This document shows, piece by piece, positions 25,705-57,253 of a stretch of DNA of 64,000 bases (positions are counted from its first letter, which is position 1; each line of letters opens with the position of its first letter). The DNA comes from Cololabis saira. Taxonomy: Eukaryota > Chordata > Actinopteri > Beloniformes > Belonidae. The position numbers and the translations under genes were made by a program. The notes beneath the pieces are model-generated. The model did not search any database, was not told the origin of the DNA, and saw nothing but the letters and a program-made list of their open reading frames with translations. Where the stretch lies: contig NC_084601.1 in the NCBI RefSeq assembly GCF_033807715.1, positions 15,492,690-15,556,689 of the forward strand. Direction: 5' to 3'.

Positions 25705-26518
25705 CTCCTTAACGCCCTGTTTTCCTTAAGCAGATTTTCAAAATATGCCTAAAATCATCTTCAGTATAAATATTTCTCTTCAGGAACTGCCATAACTATA
25801 ATACTGTATTGTTCTGAACTATATACTTGAACTAATGAAATTGGATATAATTGTAATGGTGAGACTGAAAACTGCAGTTTATCTGGTTCTGGTCATAGTC
25901 TGAAAGTATATCAAACTTTGTCAAGTATTTGTTGACATTAATTTACAATGAGTTTATGAGCTACATCCACTGCTGATGATTCAGAAAGTCATAAGTGTGC
26001 TCTTAACTGTGAAATCAGTGGGAAGTCGTGGATTTAAAAGGCGAAGCAGCAGTGGTGCAACTCCATCAAGACTAATCAATAATCATGTACATTCACAGTT
26101 GAGCTTATCAATTATTTACCAACAAAAACAGATAAAACCCAGCCATAAGCAGGTCTAACAAAGCAGTGCAATCATCACAAACCACCATTTGTTGGACATA
26201 TGCTTTACATTTCAGCATGTCCGTGTTCCTTAAAGCACACAGTGAATGCAGGAACATGGTGTCCAGACTGCAGCCTTTAACCAGTTTAACCAGTTAACCA
26301 GTTAAACCAGTGGTCCAGTCAGTGTTTACAGTTTCCTCTGAGGGGCTAACAGCTTAGCTAACATGCTGCAGAGCAAACCCTTGAAAACTCCTTCACCCGC
26401 GGGAAAAAAGCAACACGAGGCAAATGACAAAATGCACAAATACGTTACCGAGTGCAAAGTCGACATGCTTGCTGCACCGCAACCATATATTTCGGGAGCC
26501 CCTAAACAACGCAGCCAT
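382..26518 (-). CDS. hibadh: hibadh, 3-hydroxyisobutyrate dehydrogenase, mitochondrial (exons 1-7 of 8; 3' end off window)
   Basis: This gene encodes the mitochondrial NAD-dependent oxidation of 3-hydroxyisobutyrate to methylmalonate semialdehyde in valine catabolism. Seven exons join with matching phases: 26449-26518, 24776-24936, 22856-22965, 22589-22710, 6407-6540, 6061-6137 and 382-538 (831 nt, 277 codons). All have AG acceptors and GT donors. Visible in the translation are an Arg-rich N-terminus without acidic residues before Asp19 (presequence-like), the NAD-binding GLGNMG at about residues 39-44, the substrate-loop motif DAPVSGG at 149-155, and GQAAKICNN with the family's catalytic Lys at about 202. 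The start ATG at 26518 has A at -3 and G at +4. Mammalian HIBADH is about 336 residues, so roughly 55 C-terminal residues (exon 8) lie left of position 1. Teleosts can carry two copies (a/b), and which one this is cannot be decided. Confidence 0.96.
3189..3272. repeat. (GT)n microsatellite with CG tail
   Basis: About 35 uninterrupted GT units are followed by a short (CG)n stretch, which can favour Z-DNA. Confidence 0.95.
4320..5100 (+). pseudogene. decayed L2/CR1-like LINE reverse transcriptase fragment
   Basis: The plus strand retains GVPQGSM at 4411-4431, a reverse-transcriptase block, and [11 protein letters not shown] at 4810-4842. This is followed in shifting frames by pieces like AARLLTG and [10 protein letters not shown], matching the C-terminal part of fish L2/CR1-type non-LTR elements. 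The YADD region between the blocks is missing, and stops and frameshifts are frequent. It is a dead, internally deleted copy inside hibadh intron 6. Confidence 0.7.
6061..6137 (-). CDS. hibadh: hibadh exon 6 (catalytic lysine)
   Basis: It encodes [20 protein letters not shown] and MNLGI, containing the family's catalytic Lys (K-x-x-N-N). The acceptor is CTAG and the donor GTACCG. It ends two bases into an Arg codon completed by exon 7. Confidence 0.95.
6407..6540 (-). CDS. hibadh: hibadh exon 5
   Basis: It encodes [20 protein letters not shown] through [11 protein letters not shown]. It is separated from exon 4 by a 16-kb intron full of transposons. A hAT element begins 106 bp upstream of its acceptor. 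Confidence 0.96.
6646..7319. mobile_element. non-autonomous hAT element, 674 bp (family TAGGGTTGTCCCGATC)
   Basis: Terminal inverted repeats TAGGGTTGTCCCGATC and GATCGGGACAACACTA bound the element. Flanking 8-bp target duplications GTAAAAAC (6638-6645) and GTAAGAAC (7320-7327) match at 7 of 8 bases. Subterminal CCGATC motifs repeat. There is no transposase ORF. A 16-bp perfect palindrome of two ETS cores lies at 7165-7180. Confidence 0.85.
12491..13490. mobile_element. non-autonomous hAT element, 1000 bp (family TAGGGGTGTAAC)
   Basis: The element starts TAGGGGTGTAACAATA and ends GTATCGTTACACCCCTA. Perfect 8-bp target duplications AAACATAC lie at 12483-12490 and 13491-13498. Subterminal regions are rich in ATCGTGATA-like motifs. 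I see no transposase ORF. Confidence 0.92.
14999..15368. repeat. source-like copy of a 370-bp intronic duplication
   Basis: The block starting GAGTAGAGTGC and ending TTTTGAGAAAAG recurs at 20093-20450 in the same orientation, at roughly 95% identity by eye. No terminal inverted repeats or target duplication are evident around this copy. Confidence 0.85.
16812..16896. repeat. compound (AT)n(AC)n microsatellite
   Basis: A run of CATA units grades into (AT)n and then (AC)n. Confidence 0.95.
17061..17093. repeat. (CA)n microsatellite
   Basis: About 16 CA units form the run. Confidence 0.95.
18868..19789. mobile_element. hAT element with decayed BED finger, 922 bp (family TAGGGCTGTCAAA)
   Basis: The left end is TAGGGCTGTCAAAGTTAACG and the right end CGTTTGACAGCCCTA. 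Flanks GTGTGTAT and ATATATAT are only loosely alike because the site is a TG/TA microsatellite. Internally, about 19083-19170 reads VICMYCC and, after a frameshift, [14 protein letters not shown]. That is the pattern of the BED zinc finger of ZBED-type hAT transposases. Confidence 0.8.
20087..20453. repeat. second copy of the intronic block, inserted in the hAT element
   Basis: This copy matches 14999-15368. It is bordered on both sides by the direct repeat GTCCTCGTCATTTACATCCG plus CTTGGCAAGAA (about 20056-20086 and 20455-20485). Confidence 0.85.
20559..20683. repeat. 17-bp minisatellite, about 7 copies
   Basis: The unit GCTGTGGTAACATCGTT repeats about seven times inside the hAT element, with a single-base variant (GGCAAC) in the last unit. 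Confidence 0.95.
21700..22170 (+). pseudogene. decayed Tc1/mariner-like DDE transposase remnant
   Basis: Readable pieces are FQHDNTKL (22012-22035, like the Q-x-DN-x-x-x-H block with the second catalytic Asp) and [18 protein letters not shown] (about 22108-22163, like the NPIENLW block of Tc1-type transposases). Stops and frameshifts separate them and no terminal repeats were identified. Superfamily assignment is tentative. Confidence 0.45.
22589..22710 (-). CDS. hibadh: hibadh exon 4 (substrate-binding DAPVSGG)
   Basis: It encodes [20 protein letters not shown] onward to MDAPVSGG, the linker and substrate-binding motif of the beta-hydroxyacid dehydrogenase family. The donor is GTAAGG. Confidence 0.96.
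22711..22855 (-). other. hibadh intron 3 (145 bp)
   Basis: This is a short intron with nothing else in it. Confidence 0.85.
22856..22965 (-). CDS. hibadh: hibadh exon 3
   Basis: It encodes [20 protein letters not shown] and the following residues to GILK, typical of the second half of the Rossmann domain. The donor is GTAAGC and the acceptor TCCAG. Confidence 0.96.
23221..24146 (+). pseudogene. truncated hAT transposase: BED finger plus N-terminal region, two exons
   Basis: Exon 1 (23221-23462) reads [20 protein letters not shown] and continues through [17 protein letters not shown] and [11 protein letters not shown], a complete BED zinc finger (C-x2-C, H-x4-H). A GTGAGT donor follows. The TTTTAG acceptor before 23927 restores the frame into [16 protein letters not shown] through [18 protein letters not shown] and [13 protein letters not shown], as in the N-terminal part of ZBED-like hAT transposases. 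A stop follows at 24144-24146. The whole DDE/RNase H-like catalytic domain and the dimerisation domain are absent. The putative product is about 154 residues: DNA-binding only, no transposase activity expected. Confidence 0.75.
23609..23750. mobile_element. palindromic MITE (PIF/Harbinger-like, TTA flanks)
   Basis: A near-perfect hairpin of about 140 bp has arms starting AGCCTGACTTATGGTTCTGC and ending GGCGGAACCATAAATCAGCC. TTA lies on both sides. Related arms occur at about 26911-27001, 40912-40950 and 37206-37216. Confidence 0.7.
24776..24936 (-). CDS. hibadh: hibadh exon 2 (Rossmann fold, GxGxxG)
   Basis: It encodes the start of the NAD-binding domain, with [15 protein letters not shown] near its beginning. 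The acceptor is CATCAG and the donor GTAAAA, and it ends at a codon boundary (Gln77). Confidence 0.96.
24937..26448 (-). other. hibadh intron 1
   Basis: This AT-rich intron has an A tract (25388-25410), an (AT)n run (25673-25702) and a small TTAACCAGT tandem near 26276-26312. Nothing coding is seen. Confidence 0.75.
26449..26518 (-). CDS. hibadh: hibadh exon 1 (start codon, mitochondrial presequence)
   Basis: The exon encodes [20 protein letters not shown] and three further residues, and ends one base into a Val codon before a GTAACG donor. Arg and Lys spaced among hydrophobic residues suit a mitochondrial targeting peptide. Its one-base overhang joins exactly to the two-base start of exon 2. 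Confidence 0.88.
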
Positions 26519-26589
26519 GCTTCTCTCCTCTTGACCTCGGCGTCCAGGCGGCAGCTGTCAAGCCCCCGCAGCCCTGCTGATTAACAGCG

Positions 26590-26665
26590 CTCTCAGCCAA
26601 TCACAGCAGCGCATCAGTCCGACCAGCCAATCACAGCAGCGCATCAGTCCGACCAGCCAATCAGA
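26590..26665 (-). promoter_or_regulatory. hibadh promoter region: three CCAAT boxes at 30-bp spacing
   Basis: Two and a half copies of a 30-bp tandem unit each carry AGCCAATCA (CCAAT at 26597, 26627 and 26657), about 80-145 bp upstream of the hibadh ATG. CCAAT in this context is the classical NF-Y site. Use as the hibadh promoter is inferred from position. Confidence 0.55.
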
Positions 26666-26910
26666 ACGAAGGGGAGGCGGGACATCCTGTGACTCAACTT
26701 CAAAACCAGCCGACACTCTTATTATTATTACTGTATCCACTTTAGATGGAAACGTTTAAACTAGTCCGGTAAACTTAACAGTGACCTTATTTCTTTAGTT
26801 GCGTTTTTGTCTTGAGATGAAAGGACACATTATTAAATGTGTATACAACACTGTGTATAAATATTGGCGGTAATAGGGATGATAGTGAGTTGATTTTAGT
26901 AGTGTAAGTA

Positions 26911-27001
26911 AAGGATGATTTATGGTTCTGCGTTACACCAACGCAGAGTATACGATGTAGTCTCTGCGTCGATTTAACGCGGAACCATAATTTTGGCTTA
27001 A
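26911..27001. mobile_element. short palindromic MITE, same family as 23609-23750
   Basis: Arms GATTTATGGTTCTGCGTTAC and GATTTAACGCGGAACCATAA form a hairpin of about 90 bp. It lies between the hibadh promoter and the minisatellite. Confidence 0.7.
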
Positions 27002-27039
27002 GTAAGAAGAAATGTTTGTAACCGTGGAGACTTGACGCT

Positions 27040-29305
27040 GCATCCCTGGTTGAGCTCAGCATCACTAGTTGAGCTCAGCATCCCTAGTTGAGTTCAGCAT
27101 CTCTAGTTGAGCTCAGCATCCCTGGTTGAGCTCAGCATCTCTAGTTGAGCTCAGCATCTCTAGTTGAGCTCAGCATCCCTAGTTGAGCTCAGCATCACTA
27201 GTTGAGCTCAGCATCCCTGGTTGAGCTCAGCATCTCTAGTTGAGCTCAGCATCTCTAGTTGAGCTCAGCATCTCTAGTTGAGCTCAGCATCCCTAGTTGA
27301 GCTCAGCATCTCTAGTTGAGCTCAGCATCTCTAGTTGAGCTCAGCATCCCTGGATGAGTTCAGCATCACCTGGTTGAGCTCAGCATCCCTAGTTGAGCTC
27401 AGCATCCCTGGATGAGTTCAGCATCACCTGGTTGAGCTCAGCATCCCTAGTTGAGCTCAGCATCCCTGGATGAGTTCAGCATCACCTGGTTGAGCTCAGC
27501 ATCCCTAGTTGAGCTCAGCATCCCTGGATGAGCTCAGCATCCCTAGTTGAGCTCAGCATCCCTAGTTGAGCTCAGCATCCCTAGTTGAGCTCAGCATCTC
27601 TAGTTGAGCTCAGCATCTCTAGTTGAGCTCAGCATCTCTAGTTGAGCTCAGCATCTCTAGTTGAGCTCAGCATCCCTAGTTGAGCTCAGCATCTCTAGTT
27701 GAGCTCAGCATCCCTAGTTGAGCTCAGCATCCCTAGTTGAGCTCAGCATCTCTAGTTGAGCTCAGCATCTCTAGTTGAGCTCAGCATCTCTAGTTGAGCT
27801 CAGCATCCCTGGATGAGGTTGAGCTCAGCATCCCTAGTTGAGCTCAGCATCCCTAGTTGAGCTCAGCATCTCTAGTTGAGCTCAGCATCCCTAGTTGAGC
27901 TCAGCATCTCTAGTTGAGCTCAGCATCCCTAGTTGAGCTCAGCATCCCTAGTTGAGCTCAGCATCTCTAGTTGAGCTCAGCATCTCTAGTTGAGCTCAGC
28001 ATCTCTAGTTGAGCTCAGCATCTCTAGTTGAGCTCAGCATCTCTAGTTGAGCTCAGCATCCCTAGTTGAGCTCAGCATCTCTAGTTGAGCTCAGCATCTC
28101 TAGTTGAGCTCAGCATCTCTAGTTGAGCTCAGCATCTAGTTGAGCTCAGCATCTCTAGTTGAGCTCAGCATCTCTAGTTGAGCTCAGCATCTCTAGTTGA
28201 GCTCAGCATCCCTAGTTGAGCTCAGCATCTCTAGTTGAGCTCAGCATCCCTGGTTGAGCTCAGCATCTCTAGATGAGCTCAGCATCCCTAGTTGAGGTTG
28301 AGCTCAGCATCCCTGGATGAGCTCAGCATCCCTAGTTGAGCTCAGCATCTCTAGTTGAGCTCAGCATCTCTAGTTGAGCTCAGGATCCCTGGATGAGCTC
28401 AGCATCTCTAGTTGAGCTCAGCATCTGTAGTTGAGCTCAGCATCTCTAGTTGAGCTCAGCATCTGTAGTTGAGCTCAGCATCTCTAGTTGAGCTCAGCAT
28501 CTCTAGTTGAGCTCAGCATCCCTAGTTGAGCTCAGCATCCCTAGTTGAGCTCAGCATCCCTAGTTGAGCTCAGCATCTCTAGTTGAGCTCAGCATCCCTA
28601 GTTAAGCTCAGCATCCCTAGTTGAGCTCAGCATCCCTAGTTGAGCTCAGCATCCCTAGTTGAGCTCAGCATCTCTAGTTGAGCTCAGCATCTCTAGTTGA
28701 GCTCAGCATCCCTAGTTGAGCTCAGCATCCCTAGTTGAGCTCAGCATCTCTAGTTGAGCTCAGCATCCCTAGTTGAGCTCAGCATCCCTAGTTGAGCTCA
28801 GCATCTCTAGTTGAGCTCAGCATCCCTAGTTGAGCTCAGCATCCCTAGTTGAGCTCAGCATCCCTTGTTGAGCTCAGCATCCCTAGTTGAGCTCAACATC
28901 CCTAGTTGAGCTCAGCATCCCTAGTTGAGCTCAGCATCCCTAGTTGAGCTCAGCATCCCTAGTTGAGCTCAGCATCCCTAGTTGAGCTCAGCATCCCTAG
29001 TTGAGCTCAGCATCCCTAGTTGAGCTCAGCATCTCTAGTTGAGCTCAGCATCCCTGGATGAGGTTGAGTTCAGCATCCCTAGTTGAGCTCAGCATCTCTA
29101 GTTGAGCTCAGCATCCCTAGTTGAGCTCAGCATCCCTAGTTGAGCTCAGCATCTCTAGTTGAGCTCAGCATCCCTGGATGAGCTCAGCATCTCTAGTTGA
29201 GCTCAGCATCCCTGGATGAGCTCAGCATCTCTAGTTGAGCTCAGCATCCCTGGATGAGCTCAGCATCCCTAGTTGAGCTCAGCATCCCTGGATGAGCTCA
29301 GCATC
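27040..29305. repeat. 2.27-kb minisatellite, 19-bp unit, about 119 copies
   Basis: The consensus unit is TTGAGCTCAGCATCYCTAG, where Y marks a C/T variant. Rarer variants are GGATGAG, TTCAGCATCACC and units extended by a partial GAGGT duplication. A 58-bp higher-order unit repeats three times around 27350-27530. The array fills most of the space between hibadh and tax1bp1 and stops at the ETS site of the tax1bp1 first exon. No ORF runs through it. Confidence 0.97.
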
Positions 29306-29314
29306 CCGGAAGTG
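29306..29314 (+). promoter_or_regulatory. ETS/GABP-type site CCGGAAGTG at tax1bp1 promoter
   Basis: CCGGAAGTG sits exactly where the minisatellite ends and GC-rich unique sequence begins. This motif is common at housekeeping promoters near the start site. Confidence 0.45.
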
Positions 29315-29418
29315 CAGCCTCCGCCGTCACAGCTCTGACAACAGCAGGGACAGCGGCTCAGACGTCGGCCCAAACTCCACTCATCCTCCGGTCCTGACGG
29401 TCCTGACCAGTGACAAGG
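29307..29418 (+). other. tax1bp1: tax1bp1 5' non-coding exon 1 (putative)
   Basis: GC-rich sequence ends in a strong GTAAGC donor at 29419. The translation start is in the next exon, whose acceptor is at 32254. The 5' boundary is a guess based on the ETS site, as no transcript evidence is available here. Confidence 0.45.
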
Positions 29419-29918
29419 GTAAGCCTCTTTATTTCCCGCTAAAGCAGCGTGTGTGCCGCGGGGCTCGCGTGTCGTCGGTCCGGCCAGGAGGACGTTTATC
29501 CGGCGGAGAAAGTGACTCGACATGGCCTCGTCCACGGGCTAGCGTTAGCGTCCTAGCTGTGTGTGAGGACATAAACCTAATCTGTTCTCTGGTTTCTGCC
29601 GGCTGAGCTGTCATTAACCTGCTTTTGTCAGATATCCACCGCGAACGCGTCGCGCAGTGTCCGTGTAGAGACGTTTATAGCAGCTGGATCGATCATCGCG
29701 ATCTGCCATAGTCATGTTTCACATCACCATCATTATTATTATTATTATTGCATCGTAGTTGATCCACTGTTATGTCATCGACAGGGTTTTTTTGTGTTTA
29801 TTTTAAATGGTTCCTGTCCAGACGAGGAGTCTGCTGCAGACATTCACACCTTGTTTTACATCTTCATCACAGGATCTATTCCAGCATGTATAGTCCATGT
29901 TCCAGACCAGATATCAGC

Positions 29919-31340
29919 ACCACTCAAGGTGACAAAACTTACTTATTATTTTTGAAAATATCCATGTCTGTAGATGATATTTTGGTATGATAACCCTTCC
30001 TGAGTGCAGGGGCGAAAATCCCGTTTCATAGTTGGGGGGGACAATAAACAGTAAAATTTTAGAGAATAAATCCAGTGGGGGACAAGGAATAAAAGTTCTA
30101 GCCTTCCTTTAATACAGCATTTTGACATTTTCAACTCTATCTCGCAAACAGGCAGAAGACCTTTCTTAGAGTAATACAAAACAATGGTATTAGGTGGAAG
30201 GTGGCAATAATACAGCACATCTGACATAATACACTGCAAAAACCCAAAATCTTAACAAGAATATTTGTCTTATTTCTAGTTAAAATGTCTCATTTTTGGT
30301 TAAAAAAAATCTTATTAAACTTAAAACAAGACTCATCACTGGAAAAAAACAACAATTTTCACCTGTTTCAAGTAGATTTTCACTTAAAATAACTAAGTAG
30401 AAAAATCTGCCAGTGGAACAAGATTGTTTTGCTTATAAGATAAATCTTGTTCCACTGGCAGATTTTTCCACTTATTTCAAGTGAAAATTTACTTGAAACA
30501 GGTGAAAATTGTCAAATAACAAGTTATTTTTCTGGTGATGTTTTAAGTGTAATGAGATTTTACTGTTCATTATTATTTTCGATTTCGGTTTCGGCCACAA
30601 ATTTTCATTTTGGTGCATCACTACTAAATACTACTGCATTGTTCCAAAATTATTAATTCTGTCTCAAATTATTCTAGGGGGGGACAGCTTTACTAATGGG
30701 GGGGACTTGTCCCCCCTGTCCCCCCCGGGATTTTCGCCCCTGCCTGAGTGGCAGCTGTATCATAGTTATCAGCTCATGAAGTTCATAAAATGACATTTTA
30801 GATGTTGGTGCATATCCTGGTTTAGACTCATGTACAGGATATCTGTCAATGTTTCACAATATTGTCTTTGGTATCATTTTAAGCATTCATTCAAGCTAAG
30901 ATGTGAATCTTTCTGACCAACATTGAGGTCACTGCAGTCCTTTAAACTATAAACAACACACATTTTTCTATCTACACACTATCTTATAGCCCTGTGTCAT
31001 CTAGGAACAACAGAGACACAAAATACAAAAATTTGAATACTCGCAGGACCATAAGGATTCAGGAAATGCATCACATCTTAGCTTGAATGAATGCTTCAAA
31101 GGTACCCTTTAAAATGATACCAAAGACATTATAGTGAAACATTGACAGATATCCTGTACATGAGTCTAAACTAGGACATGCACCAGCATCTAAAATGTAA
31201 TTTTCTGAAAGGGGTGGGTAACTTCATGAGCTGATAACTATGATACAGCTGCCACTCAGGAAGGGTTATCATACCAAAATATAATCTATAGATGTGGATC
31301 CTTTCAAAAATCATAAGTAAGTTTTGTCACCATGAGTGGT
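29919..31340. mobile_element. fold-back (long inverted repeat) element interrupted by a hAT
   Basis: The left arm (29919-30006 plus 30751 to about 30905) and right arm (about 31080-31340) are reverse complements over roughly 250 bp. The outer ends are ACCACTCAAGGTGACAAAAC and its inverse near 31340. About 170 bp form the loop. The left arm is split by a 736-bp hAT; the right arm keeps the uninterrupted site. No clear target duplication flanks the fold-back itself. Confidence 0.8.
30007..30742. mobile_element. hAT element, 736 bp (family CAGGGGCGAAAATCCCG), copy 1
   Basis: Terminal repeats CAGGGGCGAAAATCCCG and CGGGATTTTCGCCCCTG are perfect inverses. Perfect 8-bp target duplications CCTGAGTG lie at 29999-30006 and 30743-30750. 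Inside is a nested imperfect hairpin (30306-30560). A second copy lies at 42527-43260 in the same orientation. Confidence 0.93.
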
Positions 31341-32279
31341 ACAAGTGAAATTTTGGGCTCTGGCCCATGGACTATGTAAAAGTCAGCTGCCCTCCTGCAG
31401 AGCTGCTTATGTTTGAGCTGGAGGGCTAGTTGCAAACCATTAACACTCCTCTGTTTGGGTGTTTTCATATGACCTAAAATATGGAACAGATATTTTTTTT
31501 ATCCCTTTTCCCAGATAAGCATCAAAATCCGATGAAGTTTCAGGTCACAGTTGATGATTTAAAACAACATTTATGGGCATGAATCTTCATGGGATGTAAA
31601 AACACTGTATCATCTTTGTATTCAGCAAGATAGTCCATTTACTTCTTTTGGGTTAATAAAGAATAAAGGTAGAATAAAAAACGAACAACAACTTGCGCTC
31701 CATTTGTATAATACATTAAATTAAATAATTGTCTTTCCTTAGGCTGCCACGTCTGGGTGAAACAGCACGCCTTCATGCCACCATGGAGCCACCGTCTCTG
31801 TCTTGACTGAACTCCAGAGCCAAAGAGGACGCATTATTCCCAAGATTTTACATGCAAGGCAAAGCTTTTTTTCACAAGTTCATTTTGACTGGTAAAACTA
31901 TGGATGCCACATTTTTAGTGTTTAGAAGTATCATTGAAATCCTCCATACCCATCTACAAACAGTAAAGCTGCATAAACTACTGTTTTACAGTAGCAATTA
32001 CACTCATTCCCTGAGAAGTGTTTATTTTAACTGTAAAGTTGTGAAGCTGAAGTTTCCAGGTTTTGAGACACGCAAGAAATTTTATGAGATTTTTTTTTTA
32101 ACATTACTGGCTTCTGTTTCGTTTGGTCACACAGTATTGTTTAGTGTAGCTACATGAGCTGTACAGTAAAGTTTTTGCTGTGTGTTCGTGTGTCTTTCCC
32201 TTTACTGTTACTGATGACCTGTGTACATATCCTCTGCCATTTTTCCCTTGCAGACAGATGAAGTGACCCACACGGTACC

Positions 32280-55477
<23,198 letters not shown>

Positions 55478-55480
<3 letters not shown>

Positions 55481-55525
55481 ATGAATGAATGAATGAATGA
55501 ATAAATGAATGAATGAATGAATGAA
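55478..55525. repeat. (TGAA)n microsatellite starting at the tax1bp1 stop codon
   Basis: About 12 TGAA units, one with a TAAA variant, begin within the last Glu codon and stop and continue into the 3' UTR. Confidence 0.95.
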
Positions 55526-57165
55526 GGACGTAGAGGACTGTGCCGGAAACGTACGGCATCGATGGATGGATGTTGTCAGCTGTTACTCGATTTTTCATTT
55601 GGGGTCCGTTACGTTGTTTTGTTAATATACAATCATTAGCACTTCTTTGCAAAGTTAGAGGTGTGAAAGAATGTAGTTGATCTATCGATTAAAAGCCGAG
55701 TATGTGCTGTGGAGGATATTCCACAAGGTTTCGTAGCTTTCGCCTGGAAACACAGTGAGGAACATAGAAATATATGAGGATAGTGCCATTAATGTTTACT
55801 TTTGTATAGTTTTATGCTCATTACAGCACCTTTTAAAGTGCATGCTCATCTTCTGTAATTAAAACTAAAAAAACTAAATAAAAAAAAATGCCCTTCTAGA
55901 AAAAGTCCTACTTCTCCAACTATGACAGGAGCCTGATTTGTGGCTTTGAAGAAAAAAAGGGAAATATTATTCCCCCTTAAACTAACCCAAACACGCTTAC
56001 CGTTCAGTAGTAAAGCAATCAAGTCTGTGTTTTTGTTGGGTTTCTTTCTTTAAGGTCAACGAGAGAATTTGAAGCTCGGCAGAGGCGTAAATGCAGAATG
56101 GGAGCTGAATGTGTACATATATCTGTAAAACCATGTGGTGGAGATTGACTCCAATCCTGCTGTATGTTCAGTCACGTGATGGAGAAAGAAACCCCCTCAG
56201 TCAAAATCAAAGGTTTTACATATCAGGACATAATAGTAAAAAACATCTGGTCCTCACTAGGCATTGAAATGAAAATGAAACCTCAGATAAACAAGAACAC
56301 ATGACTTAATACATCACGCCATGATCTATTTGACACAAACTAAGCCATGAAGGAATACATTGTGTTCGTGGTGGCAGATAAGCAGGAAGGAGTGTGAGAA
56401 GAAACCAGATGCTGGAATCAACTGATTAATGTTGTATATGTCGTGTGTTCAGCTGAGGTTTATTTGCCTCATTGAAGACCGATCATTTTTATTTTCATGT
56501 CTTATAAACTGTAAAACGTTGATTTTATACGGGGTGGACTGCAAGAGTTTTGTAACGATGTGACATGGCGTAAACCGGAACGTGTCAGCACTAAACTTAA
56601 AGGCTTTATTCTGAATGTACTGTACATAGAAGAAATTCAGTCTAAATTGTGAAGAGACCTGTGAATAACTGTCGTAACCCTCGTCTCCCCTCCCTCATGT
56701 TTTAAACAACGAAATGAAGGGCCAATGATGTTTAACTTCCTGTTGTGCACTTTTATCACAAGCAGCTGAGCTGAGAGGCGATGGATCATGTTTCCAACCC
56801 ACCGCCTGCAGGATGCTGACTTATCGACACTTTTATCGTCATGCACTTTTTTTTTTTCATTTAAATTTGTATTTATTTTCGAAGTGTGGAAAGTTGCTGC
56901 TTTGTGTGCCCTGATGAGTGAATGTCATAAAACTATTTTCTCGGGGCTCCAGACCACCACCGCTGATCTGACTCTCTGTTCGTTACTAAGTGGTTCTAAC
57001 AGTGTTCGTATTCAGGCTTTAAAATCTGCACATGCCCACTAATCTGCAGGCCGATCTGTGTACGTCATGTGTCCTACCCTGCAGTTTTCACGTGTGAATG
57101 TCATGAAGGTGGTTTATGTGTGTATTGCAAAGATCTTTATGAATAAATTAAGCTCGTTAAAATGC
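55481..57165 (+). other. tax1bp1: tax1bp1 3' UTR (putative)
   Basis: Sequence after the stop contains AATAAA at 55877-55882 and again at 57142-57147, the second followed by T/G-rich sequence. Short (about 0.4 kb) and long (about 1.7 kb) UTR forms are both possible. Confidence 0.55.
57142..57147 (+). terminator. distal polyadenylation signal AATAAA of tax1bp1
   Basis: AATAAA lies in T-rich context; cleavage would fall near 57160-57170. Confidence 0.45.
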
Positions 57166-57247
57166 ATTTTTATTGTCCCGTTTTCCTTGATTTGTGCTAA
57201 ACAGAGAAGAAACAAACTCCAACAGGCTGAGCTGCAGAATATTTTAC

Positions 57248-57253
57248 TTTATT
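57248..57253 (-). terminator. candidate polyadenylation signal AATAAA of jazf1
   Basis: Reading the minus strand, AATAAA occurs here, and again at 57169-57174. Both are about 1.8-1.9 kb after the jazf1 stop, a plausible 3' UTR length for this gene. Confidence 0.4.

Noticed and set aside
26363..26584. 73-residue plus-strand frame over hibadh exon 1
   Set aside because: It is the antisense of the mitochondrial presequence exon, which joins in phase with hibadh exon 2.
27040..29305. Regular repeat array resembling a CRISPR
   Set aside because: Units are contiguous 19-bp tandem repeats without spacers, in a vertebrate genome; it is a minisatellite.
31741..31810. Possible extra tax1bp1 5' exon after TTCCTTAG
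   Set aside because: There is an acceptor-like site and an ATG in CCACCATGG, but the frame stops after a few codons and no donor of quality follows.
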